From Lachnospiraceae bacterium (lineage in GTDB: Bacteria > Bacillota > Clostridia > Lachnospirales > Lachnospiraceae), in assembly GCA_014804645.1 (NCBI GenBank), contig JAAUZI010000055.1:1-50009 (forward strand): a DNA stretch of 50,009 nucleotides, read 5' to 3'. Position numbers and translations under genes: made by a program. Below the pieces are notes generated by a model that saw only the letters and a program-made list of their open reading frames with translations, was not told the origin of the DNA and did no database searches. Positions 8,843 to 16,352 of the stretch are shown piece by piece (within the stretch, counting starts at the first letter, position 1; every line of letters begins with the position of its first letter).

Positions 8843-10009
8843 TCACCAGTACGGTTCCCACTCCCTGCTCATTCTGATCAGGGCCTCCATGTAGAAATAG
8901 TCTCCCCATGAATTACACTCGTCCACACCGTAGTGATTGCAGGTGTTGTAGGGAGAGTGGTTGGAATAGGTGCTGTGGAGCACCAGACCGTTGGACTCTC
9001 GCCTGTCCTTCACCGCATAGCTGTCGTACAGGGATTTCATGATCTGCCCGGCGATCCTGCGGTAATGATCCACGTCCTCCGGCTCCAGATACTTTATCAT
9101 CTCCAACATGCCGCAGACGGCGATGGAGGCGGAAGAGGAATCCCTGGGCTGGTCGTCTCCATCCGTAAACTCCAAATCCCAGTAGGGTACCAGATCCTTC
9201 GGCAAATGAGTCAGAAAATATTCCGTGACATGTCTGAATAAGTCAATGTATTCCTTCCAGCCCGTGTACTTGTAGGCCAGCGCCAGACCGTAGACGCCCC
9301 ATGCCTGCCCTCTGGCCCAGGCCGAACCATCCCTGTATCCCTGGCAGGTCGCGCCGTGGTCCGGCGCTCCCGTCTCCCGGTTAAAGAAAAAGGTGTGCCA
9401 TGTGGAGTAGTCCTCCCGTATCACGTTGGCCACTGCCGTGTGAATATGTTTTTCCGCGATCTCGCGGTACTTAGCGTTCCCCGTCTCCTCCGACGCCCAG
9501 TAAAGCAGGGGCAGGTTCAGCAGACAGTCGATAATCAGCCGATAGTTCTCCGGCGCATCCATGGAACCCCAAGCCTGTATAAACTCACCCACAGGATGAT
9601 ACCGGGTGATGAGCTGGTCGGCCGCCATGATTGCCGCCTGCCTTCCCTCCTGACTGCCGGTCAGCTTGTAGCCCGCCACACAGGAGGGGGAATACAGAAA
9701 GCCCATATCGTGATGATCCACCTCTATCTTATTTTCAATGCGGTTTAAAAAGCTCCGAATCTGTGTCTCCCCGGCGTCTCGCAGCCTCTTGTCCCGGGTG
9801 TGCTCATAGGCCAGCCATATCTCTCCCGTCCAGAACCCACAGGTCCAATAATTGTTCTCTATGGGCCGGTAAAATCCGTCTTCACTGTACGCATTCTGAA
9901 ACCGCTCCGTAAATTCCGGCAGATTCCCTATGATCTGCTCGCCGCAAAAATCCAGTGCCGCCCTAATCTCCTCCCTGCTTATCTCGGGATAGTTTTCAAA
10001 TGAAATCAT
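8843..10009 (-). CDS. GH88 unsaturated glucuronyl hydrolase
   Basis: 388 residues from the ATG at 10009, which has GGAGG 7 bases upstream; an in-frame ATG seven codons earlier lacks one. GH88 enzymes hydrate the 4,5-unsaturated uronic acid left at the non-reducing end by polysaccharide lyases, releasing it from the oligosaccharide. The two catalytic-aspartate segments of the family are visible: DHHDMGFLYSPS and RLIIDCLLNLPLLYWA. The (alpha/alpha)6 barrel motifs GQAWGVYGLALAY and DSSSASIAVCGMLEM also fit. There is no signal peptide, so it acts in the cytoplasm on imported products. It is the last gene of the ABC operon and a partner for the heparinase-like lyase at 17989-19836. Confidence 0.92.
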   Translation of the reverse strand: MISFENYPEISREEIRAALDFCGEQIIGNLPEFTERFQNAYSEDGFYRPIENNYWTCGFWTGEIWLAYEHTRDKRLRDAGETQIRSFLNRIENKIEVDHHDMGFLYSPSCVAGYKLTGSQEGRQAAIMAADQLITRYHPVGEFIQAWGSMDAPENYRLIIDCLLNLPLLYWASEETGNAKYREIAEKHIHTAVANVIREDYSTWHTFFFNRETGAPDHGATCQGYRDGSAWARGQAWGVYGLALAYKYTGWKEYIDLFRHVTEYFLTHLPKDLVPYWDLEFTDGDDQPRDSSSASIAVCGMLEMIKYLEPEDVDHYRRIAGQIMKSLYDSYAVKDRRESNGLVLHSTYSNHSPYNTCNHYGVDECNSWGDYFYMEALIRMSREWEPYW

Positions 10010-10040
10010 TGATACGCCTCCGTTTCTCACAACGCTTCTC

Positions 10041-10880
10041 TTACCCTTTCAGTCCGGTGGCAGCCACTCCCTCCACAAAATATTTCTGCAGGCACAGGAA
10101 CACGATCAGCACCGGAATCAGCGACAGGACAGAGCCTGCCATTATCAGCCCATAATCTGAGGAGTACTGGCTGATAAACATTTTCAAACCCAGCTGGATG
10201 GTCTTCTTATCCTGAGACTTCAGATAAATCAACGGTCCCAGATAGTCGTTCCACGTGCTTACAAATGTAAAAATCACCAGTGTGGACAGCGCCGGTTTGG
10301 AGAGGGGCAGCATGATTTTGGCATAGATCCTGTACTCGCTCATGCCATCGATTCTGGCCGCCTCACACAGATCGTCGGGTATGCCCTCGTAGAACTGCTT
10401 CATCATAAACACGCCGAAGGCCGAGAAAGCCTGCAGGCATATGATAGCCAGCAATTTGTCGTTCAGCCCCATCTTCCGCATCATGATAAACTGCGGAACC
10501 ATGTATACCTGCCAAGGCATGGCTATGGTGGCGATATACGCCAGAAACAGCCCGCTCTTGTGCCGAAAGTGCAGCTTTGCAAAGGAATAGGCCGCGAAAC
10601 TGCTGGTCAAAAGCTGCAAAAAAGTAACTACTATAGTCAAGTATACCGTATTCCACACAAACTTTGCAAAGGGTATTTTCGTCCATATATTTTTATAGTT
10701 GCTGATTTTCGGGTTCTCCGGAATCCACACGAAGGGATTCATCTGAAAAACCTCCCTGTCGCTCTTTATGGACGCGGAAAGCATCCACAGGAAAGGAATA
10801 ATCATGACAACCGCAATCAGGATCAAGATGATATAGACGATCACTTTGCCGAGAACGGCTTTTTTATGTGCTGACTTCAT
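10041..10880 (-). CDS. Carbohydrate ABC transporter permease (MalG type)
   Basis: 279 residues with six membrane segments. The family EAA loop EAARIDGMSEYRIYAKIMLP, which contacts the ATPase, is at about residues 190-210. The C-terminus GVAATGLKG is the MalG/AraQ hallmark. It forms the channel together with the MalF-type permease encoded at 11689-12753. Its start overlaps the stop of the discoidin-like gene by four bases (ATGA), so the two are translationally coupled. No ATPase gene is in the operon. Confidence 0.93.
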   Translation of the reverse strand: MKSAHKKAVLGKVIVYIILILIAVVMIIPFLWMLSASIKSDREVFQMNPFVWIPENPKISNYKNIWTKIPFAKFVWNTVYLTIVVTFLQLLTSSFAAYSFAKLHFRHKSGLFLAYIATIAMPWQVYMVPQFIMMRKMGLNDKLLAIICLQAFSAFGVFMMKQFYEGIPDDLCEAARIDGMSEYRIYAKIMLPLSKPALSTLVIFTFVSTWNDYLGPLIYLKSQDKKTIQLGLKMFISQYSSDYGLIMAGSVLSLIPVLIVFLCLQKYFVEGVAATGLKG

Positions 10881-11689
10881 ACTTTATCTCCTCCTTCGAT
10901 ACTCTTTACCCATCCGTACACCTCGATCTGCGTCAGCGCTGGAAAGGGGGATTCGTCGTCCTCCTTGATCAACTGCCCCAGTTCCAGCCAGGTGATGTCT
11001 CTCGGCGCAAAGGTAAACACATGCGCCCTGCTGCTCTTTTCCATCCCAAATTCCTGGCTGCTGCCGTCGGAAAAAGTGATTGTCACTTGTTTCCACCAGC
11101 TGTCATGGGGAAAATCGGACCGAGTGTACAGCACGATCCTGTCTATCCGAACGCAGCGCCCGAAATCCAGCCTCATCGCCGCATCCTGCTGTCTGTTGAT
11201 CCCCCAGGACTCATAGGGCCATTCCCCGTGAGAGAGATTTGCTCTCACACCATCGATGGCGTTCTTGGCGGCAAACACGCTCTCCCCTCTGGTCTCCACA
11301 TTGGCAGTTGCATGGGGAAAACAGGGTACGTCCCTGTGCTGGTCCGCAGGGTTCAGCGCCAGATTGCGGTATGCGGCAACCTCGTCCTCCCTGGCTTTTT
11401 CCACATACAGATAATGCCTGCTGCCGGAAAACACCTTGGGGGAATAGCTGATGCGTTTCTCCCCAAAGGGAATATAATAGGAGACATTGTCAGTGATATA
11501 GACAAACGCCTTACCCAGAGCATCGTCAACCTGCCAGTTGACATGAATGTCTTTTTCCGAGGTCTCCAGCACGATCCTGTCTCCCTCCTCATAGGCGCGG
11601 GTACATACCAGATCCACAAAATCCTCGCCGCTGCTTACGCATATTGTTTTATCGTCCTTATCCAATACTTTCAATGAAAAATAAGCCAT
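10877..11689 (-). CDS. Discoidin-like (F5/8 type C) protein without signal peptide
   Basis: 270 residues. The N-terminal half (about 1-110) is beta-rich and unrecognised, with aromatic positions (HVNWQVDD, RHYLYVEKA). The C-terminal half (about 115-262) looks like a discoidin/CBM32-type jelly roll: LALNPADQHRD, AKNAIDGVRANLSHGEWPYESWGINRQQDAAMRLDF-type spacing, IDRIVLYTRSDFPHDSWWKQ, ITFSDGS and EVYGWVK. Such domains bind sugars and are normally secreted, yet there is no signal peptide, membrane segment or lipobox. It is coupled at both ends to the permease genes (one-base overlap upstream, four-base overlap downstream). A cytoplasmic sugar-binding or substrate-handling role is inferred; the fold assignment is by pattern only. 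Confidence 0.6.
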   Translation of the reverse strand: MAYFSLKVLDKDDKTICVSSGEDFVDLVCTRAYEEGDRIVLETSEKDIHVNWQVDDALGKAFVYITDNVSYYIPFGEKRISYSPKVFSGSRHYLYVEKAREDEVAAYRNLALNPADQHRDVPCFPHATANVETRGESVFAAKNAIDGVRANLSHGEWPYESWGINRQQDAAMRLDFGRCVRIDRIVLYTRSDFPHDSWWKQVTITFSDGSSQEFGMEKSSRAHVFTFAPRDITWLELGQLIKEDDESPFPALTQIEVYGWVKSIEGGDKV

Positions 11690-12753
11690 TATACCCGTTC
11701 CCTCTTTGCCTGCCCCCAGAACTGGATGATCGTCACTACAAGCACCATGACAAACAGAACCATTGCCACTGCGCTGGAGTAGCCCAGATCCCAGTCTATA
11801 AACGCTTTCTGATAAATATAGTACACCAGCACCGTTGCGGAGGTGGTCAGCTCTCCGCTGCCGCCGCCAGCCAACATGATGGCAATGTCATAAACCTTAA
11901 AACAGTTGATTGTAAGCATGACCACCACAAAAAATGTGGTGGAACTGAGCTGCGGCCAGGTGACATAGCGGAATTTCTGCCATGTGTTGGCGCCGTCCAG
12001 ACTCGCCGCCTCATACAGCTCTCCGGATATTCCCTGCAGGCCCGCCAGATAGATTACCATGTAATATCCCATGTATTTCCACACGCTGAACAGAATCATG
12101 GAAAGCAGCGCCAGGGACCCGGTAAACCACTGGGGCAGATTCTCCTGGGGCACATGGAACACATTGTACAGAATACTGTTTATGGGTCCCTTGGAGGGAT
12201 GAAAAAGCATCTTCCACACCGCCGTGATTGCCACCAGGGACGCCACATATGGAAAGAAGGACAGGGTTCTAAAGATCCCCCTCCCCACTACTTTCTGGTT
12301 CAGAACAATAGCCAGCGCCAGGGACGCAATCATAGTGAGCGGCACTGTTCCGATACAGTATATAACCGTGTTTTTCAATGCCGCCTTAAAGAAAATATCG
12401 TCCGTCAGCCTGGTAAAATTGCCCACGCCCTGCCACTGAATGGGATTACTGCCATCCCACTTCATAAATGCCAGCGCAAAGGCAAATATAATGGGAATCA
12501 GCGTAAACACGCAGAAACCTATAAAATTGGGAGCGATGAAAGAGTATGCCACCAAGTCCCTCTTCGTCTCCCGGCTCAAAAGCTTGCCGGATTTTATGGT
12601 GTCTATGCGCCGATTATACTCTCCTATTTTAGCTATCATTTTTCGTTTCTTTTTATTGTCTGTTTCTGCCCTGACCGCCGCTATCAGCGCAGTCAGCTCT
12701 TCCTGCAGAGAATTGATTTTTGCCGCCTTTTGGGCGCTGTCCATCTTCGGCAT
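11689..12753 (-). CDS. Carbohydrate ABC transporter permease (MalF type)
   Basis: 354 residues from the ATG at 12753, with AAAGGAG 7 bases upstream. An unusual charged N-terminal extension (about 1-65, NSLQEELTALIAAVRAETDNKKKRK region) is likely coiled coil and cytoplasmic. Six membrane segments follow, with the EAA loop YEAASLDGANTWQKFRYVTW at about residue 245. It pairs with the MalG-type permease to import an oligosaccharide delivered by the lipoprotein encoded just upstream. A GC-rich hairpin separates it from that gene. Confidence 0.93.
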   Translation of the reverse strand: MPKMDSAQKAAKINSLQEELTALIAAVRAETDNKKKRKMIAKIGEYNRRIDTIKSGKLLSRETKRDLVAYSFIAPNFIGFCVFTLIPIIFAFALAFMKWDGSNPIQWQGVGNFTRLTDDIFFKAALKNTVIYCIGTVPLTMIASLALAIVLNQKVVGRGIFRTLSFFPYVASLVAITAVWKMLFHPSKGPINSILYNVFHVPQENLPQWFTGSLALLSMILFSVWKYMGYYMVIYLAGLQGISGELYEAASLDGANTWQKFRYVTWPQLSSTTFFVVVMLTINCFKVYDIAIMLAGGGSGELTTSATVLVYYIYQKAFIDWDLGYSSAVAMVLFVMVLVVTIIQFWGQAKRERV

Positions 12754-12781
12754 GTAAATTCTCCTTTCCCAATAAAACGCC

Positions 12782-12804
12782 GGGGGCCGCTCATCACGGC
12801 CCCC
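12782..12804 (-). other. Intercistronic GC-rich hairpin between binding-protein and permease genes
   Basis: GGGGGCCG and CGGCCCCC (8 bp, loop of 7) lie between the stop of the solute-binding protein gene and the permease ribosome-binding site. On the minus strand only GGCG-TTTT follows, so it is at best a leaky terminator. Such hairpins often protect the upstream message and let the binding protein outnumber its permeases. Confidence 0.65.
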
Positions 12805-12839
12805 TTTGGACAGGCTCGGAAAGCCGTCCTTTTGCACTG

Positions 12840-14222
12840 TTACTGTGCCAGAATCTTGGACACTTCCGTATTCATTGCCTCTATTCCCTCATCTATAGAC
12901 ATCTCGCCGGCCATGATGCTGCCATGGTAGGAGTCGAGAACGGAATTGATCTCAGATACATTGGGTCCATAGGGCACTTCCAGGTACAGATTGGATACAT
13001 TCATTGCCTCTTTACTGGCCTCGTCTGTGGGGAAACCATCCAGACTTGTAATCAGGTTCATTGCCTCATCTGTCATGATAGCAGGGAAGTTACCGCTGGA
13101 TGCCATAACTGCCGCGCCTTCCTCACCGCTGACCCACTTCACAAATTCCCATGCCGCATCAGGAGTATCCGTCGCGCTGGTAACTGCAAGACCAGTGATA
13201 GTGCCCAGAGTGGAACCTGCCTCAACGCCCTCCGCATGAGGATATTTTACCATGCCCCAGTTGCCGCAAAGGCTGGCGTCATACTCTCCGCTCTGCAGAT
13301 TGGAGATCATGGTTGCAATAAACCAGGAACCCATATTCAGCATTGCCACATCTCCGCCGGCAAATGCTGCGGAATAGTGCAGACCCTCTGTCTTTAAGTC
13401 CGCATACTTTCTGCATACACCGTCCGCCTCCTGATTCAGCACCATTTCATAGTAGGGTATGAGGAAGGAGTACTCACCGTCTAAGATCGTGTGCTGGCCG
13501 TCCAGTACACCGAAGAGCTGCACATCACTCCTCCAGGTGTGATAGTGAGCGCCGTAAATCTGAGAGCCAAAGGTGGTATCCGTCATCTTTCTGGCCAGGG
13601 CATCGTACTCATCAAAGGTCATATCGTTGGTGGGATAATCGACTCCCGCGGCATCAAACAGATCCTTATTGTAAAACAGCACCCAGAAATCGTTTCTGAA
13701 GGGCAGCTCATACAGCTTGCCGTCCACCACGACCTGATCTGTGGCACCTGCGTATTTGGCCAGGTCAACACCGTCAGCTGCAATATAGTCGTCCAGCGGT
13801 ATGATGGAATTCTTCTGCACCAGCGTAGCGTAGCCGGGCACGTCCTTAATGGTTACCACATCGAACTCGGTACCGTCGCCGGACAATTCCGTTGCCAGAA
13901 CCGTCATGTAATCGCTGGAGCCAAGGTCTACCATATCGATGGTGACACCCGCATGGGTGTTCTCGTAAGCCTCCTTGATATCCTTCCAGTATGCCGTGGT
14001 CTCCTGATCCCAGATCGCCCACTTCAATGTCACTGCCTCGCCGCTCCCACTGGCATTGTTGTTATCATTTCCTGCCGGGGTGGTATCGGACTGCTGAACG
14101 CTGTTCTGTCCGGAATCGGAGCTGTTGTTCACATTGCCGTTTCCGGACTCGTTACCACAGCCTGCCAGCAGGGTGGTCATCATCGCCGCAACGAGCATTG
14201 TTCCAATTAGCTTCTTTTTCAT
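12840..14222 (-). CDS. ABC transporter sugar-binding lipoprotein
   Basis: 460 residues. A lipoprotein signal peptide ends in LLAGC (Cys22 lipidated), followed by a low-complexity Asn/Ser/Gly linker (about 23-66) and a family-1 solute-binding domain (VTLKWAIWDQETTAYWKDIKEAYE-type start, then NDFWVLFYNKDLFDAAGVDYP and GLAVTSATDTPDAAWEFVKWVSGEEG). It would capture the oligosaccharide outside the membrane and pass it to the two permeases downstream. AAAGGAGG precedes the ATG. It is the first gene of the operon and is divergent from the YesM/YesN pair. Substrate is inferred from the GH88 and lyase neighbours. Confidence 0.93.
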   Translation of the reverse strand: MKKKLIGTMLVAAMMTTLLAGCGNESGNGNVNNSSDSGQNSVQQSDTTPAGNDNNNASGSGEAVTLKWAIWDQETTAYWKDIKEAYENTHAGVTIDMVDLGSSDYMTVLATELSGDGTEFDVVTIKDVPGYATLVQKNSIIPLDDYIAADGVDLAKYAGATDQVVVDGKLYELPFRNDFWVLFYNKDLFDAAGVDYPTNDMTFDEYDALARKMTDTTFGSQIYGAHYHTWRSDVQLFGVLDGQHTILDGEYSFLIPYYEMVLNQEADGVCRKYADLKTEGLHYSAAFAGGDVAMLNMGSWFIATMISNLQSGEYDASLCGNWGMVKYPHAEGVEAGSTLGTITGLAVTSATDTPDAAWEFVKWVSGEEGAAVMASSGNFPAIMTDEAMNLITSLDGFPTDEASKEAMNVSNLYLEVPYGPNVSEINSVLDSYHGSIMAGEMSIDEGIEAMNTEVSKILAQ

Positions 14223-14241
14223 AGTATAAATCCTCCTTTTT

Positions 14242-14261
14242 AGCGGTTTACAGAAACCGCT
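14242..14261 (-). promoter_or_regulatory. Palindrome in the leader of the ABC operon
   Basis: AGCGGTTT-N4-AAACCGCT is a perfect 8-bp inverted repeat just upstream of the ribosome-binding site of the solute-binding protein gene. It could be an mRNA hairpin or an operator. Its AACCGCT core also occurs in the cre site at 14353. Confidence 0.45.
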
Positions 14262-14352
14262 GCTTTTCTGTTCACGATAAGTTTACCTTAATTTTTCGCG
14301 ACGTAACATGGAAAAACTTTATATTCTATTTATATTTTATGCTATTTTTTTG

Positions 14353-14366
14353 TGTAACCGCTTTCA
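14353..14366. promoter_or_regulatory. cre-like site (CcpA or LacI-family operator)
   Basis: TGTAACCGCTTTCA matches the B. subtilis cre consensus TGWAANCGNTNWCA at every position. It lies between the divergent ABC operon and the two-component operon. On the minus strand it overlaps a possible -35 (TTGAAA, 14362-14367, with TAGCAT at 14339-14344), so carbon catabolite repression of transport is plausible. Confidence 0.65.
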
Positions 14367-14443
14367 AAACCTGTAATTTTTTTAGCAATGATGTATTTTT
14401 TTATCCACTGCCTCCAATCGACGTCTCGAATCGGAACTTTTCG

Positions 14444-14473
14444 TTGCCTTATCGCTCCGCAGGGTGCTATAAT
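14444..14473 (+). promoter_or_regulatory. Promoter of the YesM/YesN-lyase operon
   Basis: TTGCCT (14444-14449), an 18-base spacer and a perfect TATAAT (14468-14473) preceded by TGC, forming an extended -10. The predicted start near 14480 is about 25 bases before the kinase ATG. Confidence 0.65.
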
Positions 14474-14504
14474 CTATCCAAAAGCCGCAACCGGGAGGGT
14501 ATAT

Positions 14505-16352
14505 ATGAAGAAACTGCATTCCTTTGGCAATATTCAAAAGCGGATACTTTTCGTCACGCTCTCCTGTATTCTGGCCATGTGCCTGATTATCAGCTATGCC
14601 AGCTACTATATTTTTCAGAATTATCTGCGGCGGAGCATGATACAGTCCACGGAGACGAATCTGCGCTTTCTGTCCGACACCATAAACGGCAGCATGGGAG
14701 ATGTGTACCGCATGGCCCAGTTCTGCCAGAACAACAGCAACATTGCCCGTTATATAAAAAACAATCCCAACCCCGGAAGTGTGCTGGCTGTAAACACCTA
14801 TGACCGAATGCTGGAGGAGTACAACAGCAACGCCTCCAAAGCCTATATGCCCCGGGTTACCGTTATCACCAATGAGCATTTTCTGCAGATCTGTACCTAC
14901 AGCACCTACTCCACAACCGCGGACCTGGCCAAGGAAGTTCCGAAACTTCCTTTTTTTGACACACTGCTGGAGGATTCCGATTACAATTTCTCTGTCGGAA
15001 TTATCCCGGACCCCTTCCTGCGCAGCAACCGGCCTGTGCTGCCCATCATCCGTCCCATTACCTACCAGTACAATTCCGTGCAGGGCGGCTATCTGTTTAT
15101 CGAGGTGTCCGCAGACCTGTTCACCGATGCTCTGAGCGGTTACGCCCACGCCGAGGACAGTCATGTCTATCTGACACTTGATGGAAACACCTATCTGCTG
15201 GAGCAGAACCAGTTGGCAGAGGCTCCCTCCATCTATGAGATCAAGGCTGACCTGACAGCAACAGCCCAGACCCCTGATATTTTGATTCATGAGGTCTCTG
15301 TCTCCGACGGCAGCGATCGCATTATCATCAGCGCGCCCCTGAACATGCCAAACTGCTATATCAGTCAGAGCATTTCCGTCAGTGAGCTGCAGGGACAGCG
15401 CATTTTGTTCCTGAAAATAATCGGCGCCGCCCTGGTGGGGATCTTGGCCATCGGCTTTCTGCTGATGATGCTGATGGACCGGATGATACACACTCCGGTT
15501 GCCAGGCTCAGGGACAAGATACAGCGCATTGCGGAGGGCGATTTCTCCAGAGAGCCTTCCATTGAATGGAATCATGAACTTGGGGATATTGGCCGGGGCA
15601 TCAACAATCTGTCCGAGAGCGTGACTCTGCTGATGAACAGGCGGATCGAGGACGAAAAGCAGAAACAGGACCTGGAATACCAGATGCTGCAAAGCCAGAT
15701 CAATCCCCACTTTATCTACAACACCCTAAACTCCATCAAGTGGATGGCCACCATTCAGGGCGCCAACGGAATTGCCGAGATGACCACCGCACTTTCCCGG
15801 CTGCTGAAGAGTATTGCCAAGGGAACCCAGCTGCTGGTTTCCATCCGGGAGGAACTCGATTTTTTGGTGGACTATTTCACGATACAGAATTACCGCTACG
15901 GCGGCACCATCACCTTTGTTCTGCAGGTGGACGATCCCGCCATATATGACAGCAAAATTCTGCGTTTTACCCTGCAGCCTTTTGTGGAGAACTCCATTTT
16001 CCACGGCATTGAGCCTAAGGGAGGAGCCGGGCATATCACGGTTCACGCCTGCTATGAGGACAGTGAGGAGGGGCAGCGTGACATCCGCATTGATGTTACA
16101 GACGACGGCGTGGGAATACCACCGCAGAAGGTGGCCCGGATTCTGGAGGAGGGCAACGACAACCGGGCGGATTTCTTCCGGGAAATAGGCGTCAGCAATG
16201 TACACAGAAGATTGCAGTATGAGTTTGGGAGCCGGTACGGCATTGCCGTGGAGAGTGTGGTCGGAGAATACACCACAGTGTCCGTTCGCATCCCCGAAAC
16301 CACAGACAGACAGGAGGGCCAATGCCTTGAACAAGATATTGATTGTGGATGA
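14505..16352 (+). CDS. YesM-type sensor histidine kinase
   Basis: 615 residues from the ATG at 14505, which has GGGAGG at the right distance. One membrane segment lies at about 13-37, an extracytoplasmic sensor (about 40-298, dCache-like by position), a second membrane segment at about 300-325, a HAMP domain, then the His_kinase domain with phosphoacceptor His402 in QSQINPHFIYNTLNS. The ATPase has N box PFVENSIFHGI and G box DDGVGI. It should sense an extracellular sugar and phosphorylate the response regulator, whose gene overlaps its 3' end by 26 bases. It most likely controls the neighbouring transport and lyase genes. Confidence 0.94.
   Translation: MKKLHSFGNIQKRILFVTLSCILAMCLIISYASYYIFQNYLRRSMIQSTETNLRFLSDTINGSMGDVYRMAQFCQNNSNIARYIKNNPNPGSVLAVNTYDRMLEEYNSNASKAYMPRVTVITNEHFLQICTYSTYSTTADLAKEVPKLPFFDTLLEDSDYNFSVGIIPDPFLRSNRPVLPIIRPITYQYNSVQGGYLFIEVSADLFTDALSGYAHAEDSHVYLTLDGNTYLLEQNQLAEAPSIYEIKADLTATAQTPDILIHEVSVSDGSDRIIISAPLNMPNCYISQSISVSELQGQRILFLKIIGAALVGILAIGFLLMMLMDRMIHTPVARLRDKIQRIAEGDFSREPSIEWNHELGDIGRGINNLSESVTLLMNRRIEDEKQKQDLEYQMLQSQINPHFIYNTLNSIKWMATIQGANGIAEMTTALSRLLKSIAKGTQLLVSIREELDFLVDYFTIQNYRYGGTITFVLQVDDPAIYDSKILRFTLQPFVENSIFHGIEPKGGAGHITVHACYEDSEEGQRDIRIDVTDDGVGIPPQKVARILEEGNDNRADFFREIGVSNVHRRLQYEFGSRYGIAVESVVGEYTTVSVRIPETTDRQEGQCLEQDIDCG

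Noticed and set aside
11644..12930. 428-codon frame opposite the MalF-type permease
   Set aside because: Shadow frame; the permease on the other strand has the EAA loop and membrane helices.
14382..15710. 442-codon frame antisense to the histidine kinase
   Set aside because: The kinase has membrane segments, the phosphoacceptor His and ATPase boxes in order; the antisense frame has no recognisable feature or ribosome-binding site.
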